Positions 1 through 11,835 of a stretch of 64,000 nt of DNA are shown in pieces (within the stretch, counting starts at the first letter, position 1; the number at the start of each line of letters is the position of its first letter). This DNA comes from Myripristis murdjan (Eukaryota; Chordata; Actinopteri; Holocentriformes; Holocentridae): assembly GCF_902150065.1 (NCBI RefSeq), contig NC_043996.1, positions 18,643,485 through 18,707,484 of the forward strand, read 5' to 3'. A program made the position numbers and the translations under genes. The notes below the pieces were generated by a model that was given only the letters and a program-made list of their open reading frames with translations, was not told the DNA's origin and did no database searches.

Positions 1-5
1 ACAAA

Positions 6-9
<4 letters not shown>

Positions 10-56
<47 letters not shown>

Positions 57-65
57 TGTGTGTGT

Positions 66-121
<56 letters not shown>

Positions 122-133
122 TGGGGCTGCTGT

Positions 134-166
<33 letters not shown>
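10..166. repeat. (TG)n microsatellite, interrupted and duplicated
   Basis: Long TG dinucleotide tracts interrupted by TC. A short unique block, gtggggctgctgtgggtg, occurs twice (from about 120 and 166), so the tract is a compound repeat rather than a simple run. Confidence 0.95.
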
Positions 167-167
<1 letters not shown>

Positions 168-2193
168 TGGGGCTGCTGTGGGTGTGAAGGGTTTGTCTTC
201 CTGTCTTCCCCTCCCTTTGTCAAGGGTCAGTGGATTCTCATGGCTGCCATCTGTCACATCACTGTTTCCAGTGCTTCCAGTATGACACATTTAGCTGGAT
301 GATAGCCTGTTGGTTAGGATTATGATCAAAAACTTTTTTTCCCTTTAATGAAGCATAATAATTTGTTCACATTATAATTAAACCAATAGAGACTCATGCA
401 AAAGCCAAGCACAGATGGAAGAAGATGAAATGGCAAAGATGCTTTTCTTTACCTCACTGTGCATGTCGTCATTCAAATACATGATCCATTTCACACATGT
501 GGGGCCACTTTACTCTTATCCAGAAAAAAATAGAAAGAAAATTGGAGTTGTTCAGGCTATAATTGAAGAAGTACAATGAAGATGCAATTGTGATGAATCT
601 GAAGCGGTTTAACACAGTGCATTTTTTTGTGTGAGGGTTTTGCTCTTTGATTCTCAGTTCTCCTAGTGTAATCAATTCCAGTGAATTTAATTTGCCATCG
701 CCAGATTTATTGATTGTCTTGTTTGTTTGTTGCAGATAAAAGGCCACTCTTATTAACTTTCTCCACTGATAGTCTCGCTGGAGCAGGAGTGGAACTTGAG
801 GATTTTTTGCAGTAGTGCAGCCGTGCAGTTTCTTTGCCAAAAACAAACTTGTTCCAGTGGTCCCCATCCAGACTCTGGCTGCTGTGGACAATTTTGCCCT
901 GGGAAACTTACATCATCATATCTTTGAAACCATAGCTTAAAAACCTCTGGTCCCATCAGTGGCTTTGTCATAATAAATGTATGTTGAGCAGGCCATTATT
1001 TGTCCAACCCACAAAACTTTATTTTAAAATTTATTCCAGTGGTTTTAAGTTTTCCAGAGAGCCCAAACATGTCCTGGTGAATTGCAGGGAAATGTGTATA
1101 AAATGATACATGAGACATCTAGATATTAGAGGTTATGGTGCAGTCATAAAAGAATGGCATCTCTGGTTTGAATATTTCACTCAATGTAAGTGTGATGTGA
1201 CACCAATGAAGTGTTGCAACCAGCAGATACAGAATGTGTATGCGACATTATTCTAACTTTGCAGCTGAATAAAGGGAAATTTAAGAAAAAGTTAGAGCTA
1301 AAGGGATTAGGGAGTGGACTGGTCATAGAAAAGTACGCCTACTCTCAGAGGCCTTATATTCATGGCCCAGTGAGTTGGCTGGAGATATAAACACTGACAC
1401 AAACACTGGTAATTTTTTTGGTGATGTGTCACTGTCACTCTCGCCACATGTAACCCTGCTGTCCCAAGATCACGTCCCAACAAAACCCTCCACCCTGTGC
1501 CTGACATACTCACAGTTTTTCTACTGTTTTAGAGGGGAAAAAAACTAAAGAGAAGCTGTTAAATAGTTTCTGGGGGGGTTGCTGTGGATTTAGTGTTGTC
1601 CTGTCGTGCAGAGAGAGACAGACAGACAGTAGAGAGTGTTTACCCATCTGGAGCAATCTGTCTATTCTTGTCCCATAATCAAATATTTAACCTTCCTGTC
1701 TGCTCTGACATCCCTCTCCACTCTCTCACTCTCTTTGCCCTCCTCCCTCTTTCCTTTTTTTTCCCACATTTGCGTCTGTGTGTGTGTATGTTTGCCCAGT
1801 CCTTTTACCTTTTTCAGCGGTCATGGCCGCAGTAGAAAATTATGCCTTTGCCCTAACTCTGCAGGACCGGGTCGCTCTGACACTGCATACACAACCTTCC
1901 TCCTGGTACAAGGAATGGACGCATATGCCCAAATAGATCCATAAAAGCTATAAAAATTAATTCCTGAGGCGTGTTTTCTCTGAGGCATCTTATAACTTGG
2001 TGCAATAGTAAATCAGTGGGATAAGATGACTCCACTTTTCAGGGTCATCTGGCAGTGTTTTCTTTCTGTGACTCTTGTTGCGAAGTAAATTGTGGGAAAA
2101 AGTACTAAGTAAATACATCCTCGGACATATTTATTTGCTGGTACATTTTTGCATGCTATTTGGCACAACTGTAGGCCTATTAACCTCCCCCCT

Positions 2194-2196
<3 letters not shown>

Positions 2197-2275
<79 letters not shown>
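2197..2275. repeat. (CA)n microsatellite
   Basis: About 40 uninterrupted CA units in ppm1l intron 1. Both strands give meaningless Thr-His or Cys-Val open frames. Confidence 0.95.
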
Positions 2276-2278
<3 letters not shown>

Positions 2279-4575
2279 ATTAAATGAAGTAAAGCTGCCA
2301 ATCCAAATATGGGCAGATAGAACAGCGTGTCTCTGGCAGACGCATGTGTTCTAGTCCTGTAAATATGCAGGACATTTCTCAAACACCTCTCTATTTTCAC
2401 AGGTTTTCTGAAGGTAGTAAGTTAGGTTCCAGTATTGTGGAAGTCAACACAAGCTGTTGCCCCTCTTAAGTATTTGCTATTACATGTTATGTATAGACCA
2501 TATTTTGAAGAAAGGTTTTGGACGATTTGCTCTGATTGCTTGTGGAGGTGTTCATTGTTCTATGCCAATTGTACGTGGTATTTAAATTTCACAGGTGAAC
2601 AGCTTTTAAAGAAGGCTTGTACAGTATAAGTGGCCTCAAATGAAGATCACGAAGCAATTAGCTGGTCCATGTGTCACGTTCACTCCATATACTCACACTG
2701 AAAAATAGAATTTTGTTTTGACTCAGATATGAAGACAGACTTTAAGACGACACTTGCTCTGGCTTTTACAGTGGAATCTCTGTTAGGCCGAATGGAAATT
2801 TACACAACACTTTTCTTTCTGATCAAGGCTCACCGAGTGGCTCCCTCCCCAATTAAATAAATGAATGAATGAGTGCACTCATCCAGCAAAAGGTAGAGAG
2901 AGAGTGAGAGAGAGAGAGACAGAAAGAGAGACAGAGAGGAGAGATTTTTCACCCTAGTGGCTCATTAAGGATATTATAGTCTCTCCAAACATTTCACTTT
3001 CATGTCACGTTTTCTCTAGTCTGTATTTCACTCCCGCTTCAGTCTACCTTATGATAAACACTTTGCTGAAATTAGTCTGGTTGTCAGATTGGATCTCATC
3101 TGTCTCGGTTGATAAATTTGATTACTGCATTGATGGAAACATGGGCACTTTTAATTGCTTGTGTATGCATGAATAGAACTGAGGCATTGTAATGCAGCTT
3201 TGAAGAAGACATTTGAAAGAGAATTGTTGCTCTGCTTGTACAGTGCTATCACTATTGTATATCTTGCTTAAGCTATTTGTGTTGTGTCCCCTTTCAAACA
3301 AAAGAGTCCCATATCAATCTAGGGTAAATAAAAATGTCTCCTTATGTTCATTGTTCGGTATTTAAAAAAAAAAAAAAAGAAGTAGGCATACATGATCAGA
3401 TCCTTTAAAATGCATTAATAGATTTTAATAGGGAGGTTTTCATGTTAGTAATCATGTTGTCATAGTTGGCGTCACATTTTTAAAAGGTTTATATCTCAAT
3501 TGGCTGAACTCTTGCCATCCATCCACTCATCTCTCTGAAATCATTAAATGAATATAACAGTATTTGCAAAAGTAGTGGGATGTCCAAAAGCGTAATGACT
3601 TGAATAATGGAGGGGATGAAATATAAAGTTTGATCTGAAGAGGCCGTTAGTTATTAACAGTATTTAACATTTTCGCACACTACATTTCATGTGGCAGCAT
3701 GAACATAATGGAGGTTTGGGCTGTGAAAATGAGGGAAAAAGCAGATAAATAAGACCAGGAGGAGGGCATGGGGGCTGGAAATGAAATTGTTCAATAATTC
3801 AGCATGGAACACCTGCTGAACTCTCCTTTAGAGGCAAAGAGAGAAAAATAACATTCCACTAAGATTCATATTGGACCACATAATTCACTGCAGGGGGGGA
3901 AGTGTTTTGAAGAAGCAGTGAAATCATAATATTGTTTATCCTTTCCCTCTAATCTGTCTAAGAGAAAAGATAACTTAATTCTTATAGTGCAATGCAACAC
4001 ATTTTTGCAGCTGTATGAATAAGAATGTGTTTTATTGAAACTAATACAGAATGACTTCCATTAAATATTCTCTGCATGTAGTGTGCAAACCACTTAGACA
4101 AATGCAACCTGTTTATATCCTTACAAACTTCACTATTAATAGAGACAGCTTCAAACACACCTAGCCTAACCTCAACACACATTAGAATTACAAACTTAAA
4201 AGTGATAATGCCCTTAATTTTTGTAACAAAGGCGGTTTAACGCTTACACTTAAATATAGCTAATTCTGGCTAGATACATTTTAAGTGCAGAGTCTAGCCT
4301 ACTGCACAGGGGAACAATGGATGAGTTGTATTTGCAATTAAATTCCTGCAGCTGTCTGGGGATTACAGACATATATCCTGATATGCCTGAACTTATGAAC
4401 AGAAATCATTTCCAGCCAGGGCAGCTCTGTGTGTTTTAGGTCTGACATCTCTCTGCCTCTCTCCTCTTTTCTTCAGTGTTGTGTCCATTCTTTCTTATTT
4501 TATATATCCTCTGTCTAGGCTAAGCCTCACTGTGTCTTTCTGTCTCTCTCACACCCCCTCCCCTCCTGCTCCCAG

Positions 4576-7500
4576 GCTGCAGCTGACTATGTGAAGACCC
4601 ACCTGCCAGAGTCCCTGAAGCAGCAGCTGCAGGCCTTTGAGAGAGAGAAGAGAGAGAGCGTTCTCACTTATGCCAGCATCCTCGAACAGCGCATCCTGGC
4701 TGTGGATCGTGAGATGCTGGACAAACTCTCAGCCAACCACGATGAAGCAGGTCAGGAGGGGGTGGAGGGAGGTGGGAGGCAGATTTGTGTGTGTCTGTGA
4801 AAGGGGTGGCGGGGGGGGGTGGCGGTGGGGGGGTCACAGTTCATGAGCCAACTGAGAGCAGATAGGAAGAGTTGAAGATTAGATTAGGCCTAAAATGCTC
4901 TTTGAAAAGACTGATGAGCATTTTGGGATTGCATGTGAAATAAAAAGAATCCATTGGGAAGTATTGATGATACATCCCACCTTGGGCTGGAATAAATAAA
5001 AGTTGCCTGGACTTTTGATCCAAACTATCCCATCACAAACCACCCACAAGTCCTATGTAGTATTACTGAAGATATGGCAATATTTAAAATGAATTCACAT
5101 TTTGTATGTATAGTTACAACTTTTGACTTCAATCTCAAAAAGTCTTGGGATGAATTATTCTGTATGCCATCATCTTAAGAGCCTTTGGTAAAACAGAGTG
5201 GTAGAGTGGTTGCCTTCAAGTACTCCTTGTACTCTGGGGCACAAACCGGAGGTATAAATAGGACTCCTGCATACAAGTGCTTTTGCTTGAAAATAATAAA
5301 TCAGAGGCATACTTTGTGGTGCAGCAGCAGAGGGAAGATGAAACAGTTGCCATCCGGCACACGTGTCACCTAAAAGTACAGCAAAGAGGGGAAACAGAAA
5401 AATATATCTTGCTAACATTACATAGACTGTTAGATAGTAACACTCACTTATACCTTCAGTTGTTAACATGGCATTTGACACTTGAACACCGTGTCTCAGT
5501 TTATTTATTTATTTATTTATTCAATTTATAAAGGACAGTGTGCACTTTCATAAGCTATTCACAAGAATAAAAAGATGAGTGCACCAAATTTAGCAAGGAA
5601 GATAATTTCCATCTGCAGTCCTTACAAAAAACATTAAAACAATCAACACAATAAAACAAGCATTAAAACAAACAGACCTGCACCTATCAGATACCAGTAC
5701 ATACAATGTAAACACTACGAGCAGGCACGTGTGTGTTCTGCATGCCATATTGCCTATATCACAAACCGCACGATGCCATACATACATAAATAAACAACCT
5801 AAACATTCCTAATGTAAAGTGCAATGTAAAAATGCCAGTTAGGTAGTAGAAATTATTATTGCATACTTAAAGTGCCAATGTAGAATGCTTGTAAACCTAT
5901 TAGCATTATAATGTAAAGTGCCGTTGCAGAATATTAAAGTCATGAAGTTATCAGTAACTCAATTACAGAAAAAAATCGACATTCCCATTATTATACCATC
6001 AGTATAATGCTTTCCAGCCATGTTTACCACTTTGTTGGGTCATTCATGTGCACTCAGCTCTAATCACTATCTAATCTAATGTTATTTGCAGCAGCATTTG
6101 ATAGAAGCGATTTGCACTGAAACTAGCCCCAGCACTACTGAATAAATAGTTTATGTCACTTTATGGGATCTGACTGCACCTACCTCAAGGGACTATACAT
6201 CTTTTCTTGTAATTTTTCAGCTTTTTTTTTTTTTTTTTTTTTTTGTCTGCTGCTTCTCCATTTTGATTTGTTAGGTGTTTTGATGCAGTCAGCCTGGCAG
6301 TCAGCTCACCATGCCAAAATTGATTGGAAAAAATGGACCAGTGATGCATTTATGACCCCTTTCTCTATACACAGGACTAGCCAAATAGCCAGGGACTATT
6401 TATTTATTTGTGTATGTGTTTGTTTGTTTGTATCTATCAGCCTTGCTTGTTTCCCTAATGGCACACAGATCAACTATGCATTCCAAATGACCATTCTGCC
6501 CGTGACTCCATCTTATTATCATTTGCAGCTTGCACCACGGATTGGGTGCCTACTTCTCCCAAAAAGATCATCTTTGGAAGGTCAAAATCACCGCTGTATT
6601 TGAGCAAAACTGTGCTGTTCTGTTTCTTTTACATGTGGGGTTTATAGTTTGCTTTACTGTCAGTACTGTCAAAGGACTGGACAGCCTGGAAGATGAAAAT
6701 CACTTTATAGTAGGGGAAGACATTAAAAAAACATAGAAGTGCCAGATGTTTTTGGACCAGAAAACAGCCCTTGTTACTTTGATGTTTTCATTCTTGGAGA
6801 TGGATGATGTCTTCTGAAGTAGGATGTGAAATGCTGTAAGACCCTGAAGTATAGGTACCCACTCATTGATATAGAACCCAAAAATTACATAAACACAATA
6901 ACTAACCTGGCTGAAATTACAGTTGTAAATGGCATGTTTACATGAATATAATATAATATAATATAATATAATATAATATAATATAATATAATATAATATA
7001 ATATAATATAATATAATATAATATAATGTTCTATGCATGACCAGTGGCCTTACAGTACTGCATCTGTCATGATGTGCTAAACCCCACTCATCTGGCACTA
7101 GGAGCTGGCTAAAATAAACACCAAGCATTATCAGCAAACAGGATTTGATCCAGGAATGCAACACATTTGTAAATCTGTGCTCATTAAAATGTTAAAGCTA
7201 TTAGCCTTAATTGTTTCCTCTCGTTGCTTTCTCTTCCTCTTTCAATCTCCTAGGCACAACATGTCTAATAGCGCTGTTATCTGACAGAGAGCTTACGGTG
7301 GCCAATGTCGGGGACTCGCGTGGTGTTTTGTGTGACAAGGATGGGAACGCTGTCGCACTGTCACATGACCACAAGCCGTATCAGCTCAAAGAGCGCAAGA
7401 GGATCAAGAGGGCAGGTACATGAGGACAGCAATACTGTCATATGAAGCTTAAATAAACCAGAGTCTGCAGTGTTTTGAAATGTGAGGTCCTCAGTTGCCA

Positions 7501-8348
7501 TCTGTTGGTTTGTTCTGGAATAGCATCGTGTTACTCAGAACAGAACTGGATTTTGGTGTCTGAAATAGATACCTGCACTGTAGGAGAGCAAAAGAGATTT
7601 GAAAGCTGTGTGATTACAGGATTTTCACAAGTGAGCTTCATTTACACTCTCAATCATATTCAACATGTCAAGAGGAATTTTGAGCTCATGACGGAAGAAT
7701 GTAAATGAGCTCTTTCAAGCTCAGTTCAACTTCACAGCTTGAGTTCACTATCAAACTTAGACAGTATGTGGTTCAATGATGTTTCTTTGCTGATTTGTCA
7801 TAGAAAATGATCTCTAATTAAATTTGTGGGTCAAACCAAACCAATTATTTGGTTTTACACCATATTAGTCAGTGCAGTGCCTGCATTTTATGGATGCATT
7901 GTAGCCAGCAGGCAACTTTTCCTCATTGGCACATTGTTAAGGTGTTCTCTAATGAATGAAGAATCTCTCTGTTTTATTCCCTTCACTATCAGGAGGATTT
8001 ATCAGTTTTAATGGATCCTGGAGAGTACAGGGAATCCTGGCCATGTCCCGCTCTCTAGGTGACTACCCACTGAAGAATCTCAATGTAGTCATCCCTGATC
8101 CCGACATCATGACCATTGACCTGGACAAGCTGCAGCCAGAGTTCATGATCCTGGCATCTGACGGCCTGTGGGACGCCTTCAGCAATGAGGAGGCCGTTCG
8201 GTTTGTCCGAGAGCGCTTAGATGAACCGCACTACGGTGCCAAAAGCATCGTTCTCCAGTCATTCTACCGCGGTTGCCCTGACAACATCACTGTCATGGTG
8301 GTTAAGTTCAAGAGCGGCGCCGGGGGAAGCACCAAGGCAGGGGAGTAG
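4576..8348 (+). CDS. ppm1l: ppm1l, 3' three coding exons (protein phosphatase 1L, PP2C family)
   Basis: Coding exons 4576-4750, 7254-7415 and 7993-8348 (stop TAG 8346-8348), all with AG/GT borders and compatible phase. PPM1L is a metal-dependent Ser/Thr phosphatase of the PP2C family, membrane-anchored at the ER, known to act on stress-kinase (TAK1/ASK1) and ceramide-transport signalling. Seen here: a helical segment ending LDKLSANHDEAG, then the core block TVANVGDSRGVLCDKDG, SHDHKPYQLKERKRIKRAGG, the FNGSWRVQGILAMSRSLGDY stretch, and the C-terminal LASDGLWDAFSNEEAV and RGCPDNITVMVV. The metal-binding aspartates of the SDG and DN motifs are both present. The tail after the PP2C fold (SGAGGSTKAGE) is short, as expected. 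The 5' exon, with the start codon, N-terminal membrane segment and first PP2C motifs, lies left of the window, so this is the 3' part of a probably intact gene. Identification is very secure. Confidence 0.95.
5497..5720. repeat. Probable dispersed fish repeat with TTTA tract
   Basis: A TTTATTTATTTATTTATT run followed by aaaggacagtgtgcac, a combination I recall as recurrent in teleost genomes. Class and ends are not determined; this rests on recall rather than on terminal repeats seen in the window. Confidence 0.3.
6949..7026. repeat. (TATAA)n pentanucleotide microsatellite
   Basis: About 15 perfect tandem copies of a five-base AT unit inside a ppm1l intron. Confidence 0.95.
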
Positions 8349-8803
8349 ATTAAGGTCATATCGAGGGCTCACAATGAGGTTGTTGTTATGTTTTTGGCTA
8401 TGCTTTTGGTGACAATAACATTAGGAATTGAGGACTCTGACTGCCCTCAAATGGACACTCTTATAAATGCACACATAAACATGCACACATATAAACACAC
8501 ACACAAACACACACACACACACACTTGAAGCTGAAGTTTTCTTTTGTTTGAGGATTATTGATTGAAATGCGGGCATAAAACATATAGAGATTCCATGTCC
8601 ACCTGCTTTCTGAATGCATATGTATATTCTCAAATGGCAGAAACACATGCACACAGTCTAAACAGACACCAAACAGCTATTGCTCCTTTATCATCAAGGG
8701 CATTTCTCTTAACCAGCACACACTAGACTGTGATTGATTTACTACTGTTTACTGTACATGCATACGTATGGTACGGCTCCACTGGAGGGCTCTCCAAAGG
8801 CAA

Positions 8804-8809
8804 AAATAA
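8804..8809 (+). promoter_or_regulatory. Candidate polyadenylation signal of ppm1l
   Basis: AATAAA about 455 bases after the ppm1l stop codon, followed by further A/T-rich AATAAA-like sequence. This is plausible but unproved, because long 3' UTRs are common and later signals may be used. Confidence 0.35.
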
Positions 8810-10360
8810 AATATAATAAATTTACAACTAGTGCCTGCCCGAGAATTGCTGTGTGGAAACTATAAGGTATTTGTGAAACACCACCCAGCTTTCTTCATTT
8901 CGATGATGCTCTCAATTCATTCATTGTCTCAGATGAAAATGACTCAAACATTAAAAAAAAGACTCCAGTGGTTTCATATCTTTATTGAGCATAACTCACA
9001 TACACACATGCACACACACATACAGAGTTTTGAAAAACAAACAATGCACTTTTGAGAGTTTTATTTTTATGGAATGATAAGTTCTTACATATCAGCCTAT
9101 GTAGACACTGTACATCCTCAGTAATACCAGGGCGCTGTCATCTTTGTAATATATGTATACCCTGATTTAGCCCCTGACTTTGACCTCTCGGTACAGTCGT
9201 AAGGGGCTAATGCTAACTATTCCATAACAATGGTTTAACACCATCTCTATCAGGGCATGTGCTTTTGGCGTATCCATCTTCATGAACAAAGTACATACTG
9301 TATGTATCTATGGACACTGATGGCTGCCTTTGACCTAGAAAGCACACAAAACAGGAGATGCAACAAACTGGTGATTTACACCCCTCTGCTATGAGCAACT
9401 GACTAAAAGACGACACAACATGTACTGTACAGCCGCAACAGGAATGCTACTAGCTAGTAATATGATATGCTTATGAAGCAATACAAGTGGAGTCATCAAT
9501 GGCATTTTCTTAAGGAAAGTCATGGTACACTATACTTGATTAACTGCTGTTTTAGGTTCAACTATTTTTACCACTGTGTTCCATAATCTTTGCATCTGTT
9601 GAGTTGGGAGAAACAACAAGCCTTTCTTTAATTTAACAATTTACCTTAATGCCTTATTTATTGTCAAGTTTTATAGATATGTCTGGCAAGTTGCCAATTT
9701 GGTACATTTTTAGTTGTTTCTTGTCATTATGTACATGAGCATTGGTTTACAATTAAATAGATACCCATCGCTTTAAGTTGACAAGCAGTCCATATGTAAA
9801 CTATAGACTTCACAATGTTGAGTTGATGCTCAGTGTATAACTTTGCCAAACACAGTGTAAAAACTTTCTGTATGTAAACTATCAGTATTAAAATGACAAA
9901 TTACCCATGTGAACTGGTAACTTTTGCTTGTTTTTATATGTTGACATCTGTCTTTACCACCTGGTAAGTCTGACAAATAATTTGGACTTTTAAGAGAGCA
10001 AGTTGAGGCCTTGTGTAACTACAGCATGGCAACACATAGGTTTCTATTTCAAACCAAGAAGGCCTATAGCCTTGACCCAGTGCAAAACATGCCATCTCAC
10101 TGTTGTCAAGGATATTTTTCAAGGCTGCTTAAATATTAGACATATGTAGTGTAGATGAATTCTAACACTTATTAGTAGTATTATTATATTTTATTCCTGT
10201 ATTTACTCATTTATGTAGGGATTTTTGTTGTTTTATTATTAATAATAAAAAAGAATTATAATAATATAAGAATTATAATAGCGCTATTGTTATCCACACT
10301 TTACATTCATGCACTCAGTGCAACTAGTGTTCTTGGCCACTGGACAGCTCCTGAAGCAGT

Positions 10361-10402
10361 TGCATATTAAGTGCCTTGCTCAAGGGCACAGCGACAGGAT
10401 AC
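10361..10402. repeat. Dispersed fish repeat fragment (gtgccttgctcaagggcac)
   Basis: The core gtgccttgctcaagggcac is a palindrome-like sequence I recall as recurrent across teleost genomes. Only this core is recognisable and the ends are unclear. Confidence 0.35.
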
Positions 10403-10782
10403 ATTGAGGAAGGGGAAAGCTTATTACTCATTTGTTGTTAATTAAACCATATTTGAAGTGGCAGTGTCCTGGTCCACAAGTCATAAGTCAGGAATGCCTG
10501 AATTCCAGGAATGGTTCACTTAGTTAGTAGTTAGTGTGAGGGTGGGATTCGGTTAGGGTTAGCCAATCAGAGGCAGAGTAGAAGCAGGTCTTCCTGTAAT
10601 CCCAGTGAGGAAAAATTAAGTCCTCTTTAACCTTTACTGTTGTTTTAAATCATCAGGCAGTGAGCAACACTCACAAATACTAAGGCGGTGAGATCACACC
10701 AAGGGAACAAGAATAAAAGCCTGTGACATCTTTAGACTGCCTGTGGGATGCCTCTGATGTGCTGCAAATAGTTCCCTATGCC

Positions 10783-11101
10783 CAGGGCCGACCAGATGCA
10801 TAAGCACCTGCTTAGGGCCACCAGAGGGCCCCCACGAGCGCTTTTAACAGTCTGACAGCCCACTGGCGGATGGCCCAACATACTGTCTTTCAGTGGCTGT
10901 AGCAGGCTCAGTTTTGTATGCAAGGGGGATAAATTATGTAAGCAACACAAATACAACTAATATTTTATTAATGGGTGTCTTAAATATATATAGAAGATGT
11001 GAGACTGATCAGTGAAAATAGTAGTACTGGTGGTGCCAAGGCTTTGAGGGCCCCCAAACAACAATTCCGCTCAGGCCCCATAAAGGGTTAGGCCGGCCCT
11101 G
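10783..11101. mobile_element. Short hAT-like non-autonomous DNA transposon
   Basis: Begins CAGGGCCGACC and ends GGCCGGCCCTG, which are short terminal inverted repeats around CAGGGCCG. The interior is rich in GGGCCCCC blocks, a pattern typical of fish hAT MITEs. The eight bases on each side (cctatgcc and ctcaggcc) match at five positions, consistent with an aged 8-bp target duplication. There is no coding capacity. Confidence 0.5.
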
Positions 11102-11389
11102 CTCAGGCCATAACTCTGCAATGCAATCTGCAAGTAACCCGATACCGTTGCAGCCTACTAACAGGGACGAGGCAGTCGTGCAGAGTCCTGCCAGATGATG
11201 CAATTAGTGACAGTCTGTGCCAGGTGGGGCGTCTTAGAATAGCACGGACATTGTAGAAAAGCGACTGGGCCAAATGCCGAGCACCGGCGTTGCAAAGCTG
11301 AACAGTCTGTAATAACCATAACCCCAAATGCGTCACCGCGCCGCCTTACGGGAACGCTTTAACTCTATTTGTAGGGATGCTGGCGCTCT

Positions 11390-11396
11390 ATAAGTG
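11390..11396 (+). promoter_or_regulatory. TATA-like box upstream of decayed arl14-like copy
   Basis: The context ggcgctctataagtgagac places a TATAAG about 140 bases before the ATG at 11533. It may be a relict core promoter of the decayed copy. Confidence 0.35.
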
Positions 11397-11532
11397 AGAC
11401 AGGGGCGCGCATCACACCTCACAGCCAGCACAAGTACAGAAGCCAGCACAGAAGTAAGCTAGATAAACATTACTTTGTTTTTGAATAGCTTCATTTGGAT
11501 ACTTCAGGAGCTCTGAACTTTACCTCCACACA

Positions 11533-11835
11533 ATGGGACAGCAGGGATCCAAATCCTCAGTTGAAGCCCGGGCACTTTTCCATCGTGTTGGCGCTCCGGA
11601 CAAATGCAATTCAGTATATCAGAAAAGGAATCCATCCTGTGCGCCTGTCTCCAATATCCGCTTGCAGAAGAAAATGACAGGTCCTTCTGCATTTCCACGT
11701 TCCACTGGCCGGGAACTGGGGAAGACGAGACCCCATTCCTGGCATCACAGCCGCCGTGACAACGGGGCGCTGGTGTACGTGATGGATAACCCGACCGGCG
11801 GCGTGTGGGTCAAGCCGACAGAGACTAGATCTTGA
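11533..11835 (+). pseudogene. Decayed arl14-like small GTPase copy
   Basis: The frame begins MGQQGSKSSVEAR, nearly the N terminus of the intact arl14 about 2.1 kb downstream ([12 protein letters not shown]), including the Gly-2 myristoylation-type start. After that the GTPase signature GLDNAGKS is lost. Near the end, RDNGALVYVMDNPT recalls [13 protein letters not shown] of intact arl14, just upstream of where NKQD would be. P-loop, switch and NKQD motifs are not recognisable, so a working GTPase is very unlikely. The 100-residue frame is still open and GC-rich like the intact gene. The simplest reading is a tandem or retro-duplicated copy with frame damage early in the reading frame. A new short protein is possible but unsupported. 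Confidence 0.5.

Larger units (their letters stand above)
1..4575. other. ppm1l intron 1 (partial)
   Basis: No supportable exon is seen here. The stretch holds TG and CA microsatellites, a GA-rich patch near 2895-2945 and AT-rich unique sequence. Open frames in it are repeat-encoded or lack recognisable domains. Confidence 0.7.
4751..7253. other. ppm1l intron with repeats
   Basis: The intron between two ppm1l exons. It holds a G-rich patch at about 4800-4835, a TTTA-led block at 5497-5720 that resembles a dispersed fish repeat, a poly-T at 6222-6244, and the pentanucleotide array at 6949-7026. No exon-like coding segment is supported. Confidence 0.6.
8349..11386. other. Intergenic region between ppm1l and the arl14 locus
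   Basis: Contains the ppm1l 3' UTR, a CA tract at about 8497-8525, AT-rich sequence, a dispersed-repeat-like motif near 10366 and a small hAT-like element at 10783-11101. No further gene is supported. Confidence 0.6.

Noticed and set aside
10-302. Cys-Val repeat proteins from the TG tract
   Set aside because: Pure microsatellite translation.
469-971. Two overlapping minus-strand frames (140 and 72 residues) in ppm1l intron 1
   Set aside because: No recognisable domain, no splice context and no similarity I can name. They may be an old repeat but there is no evidence for a gene.
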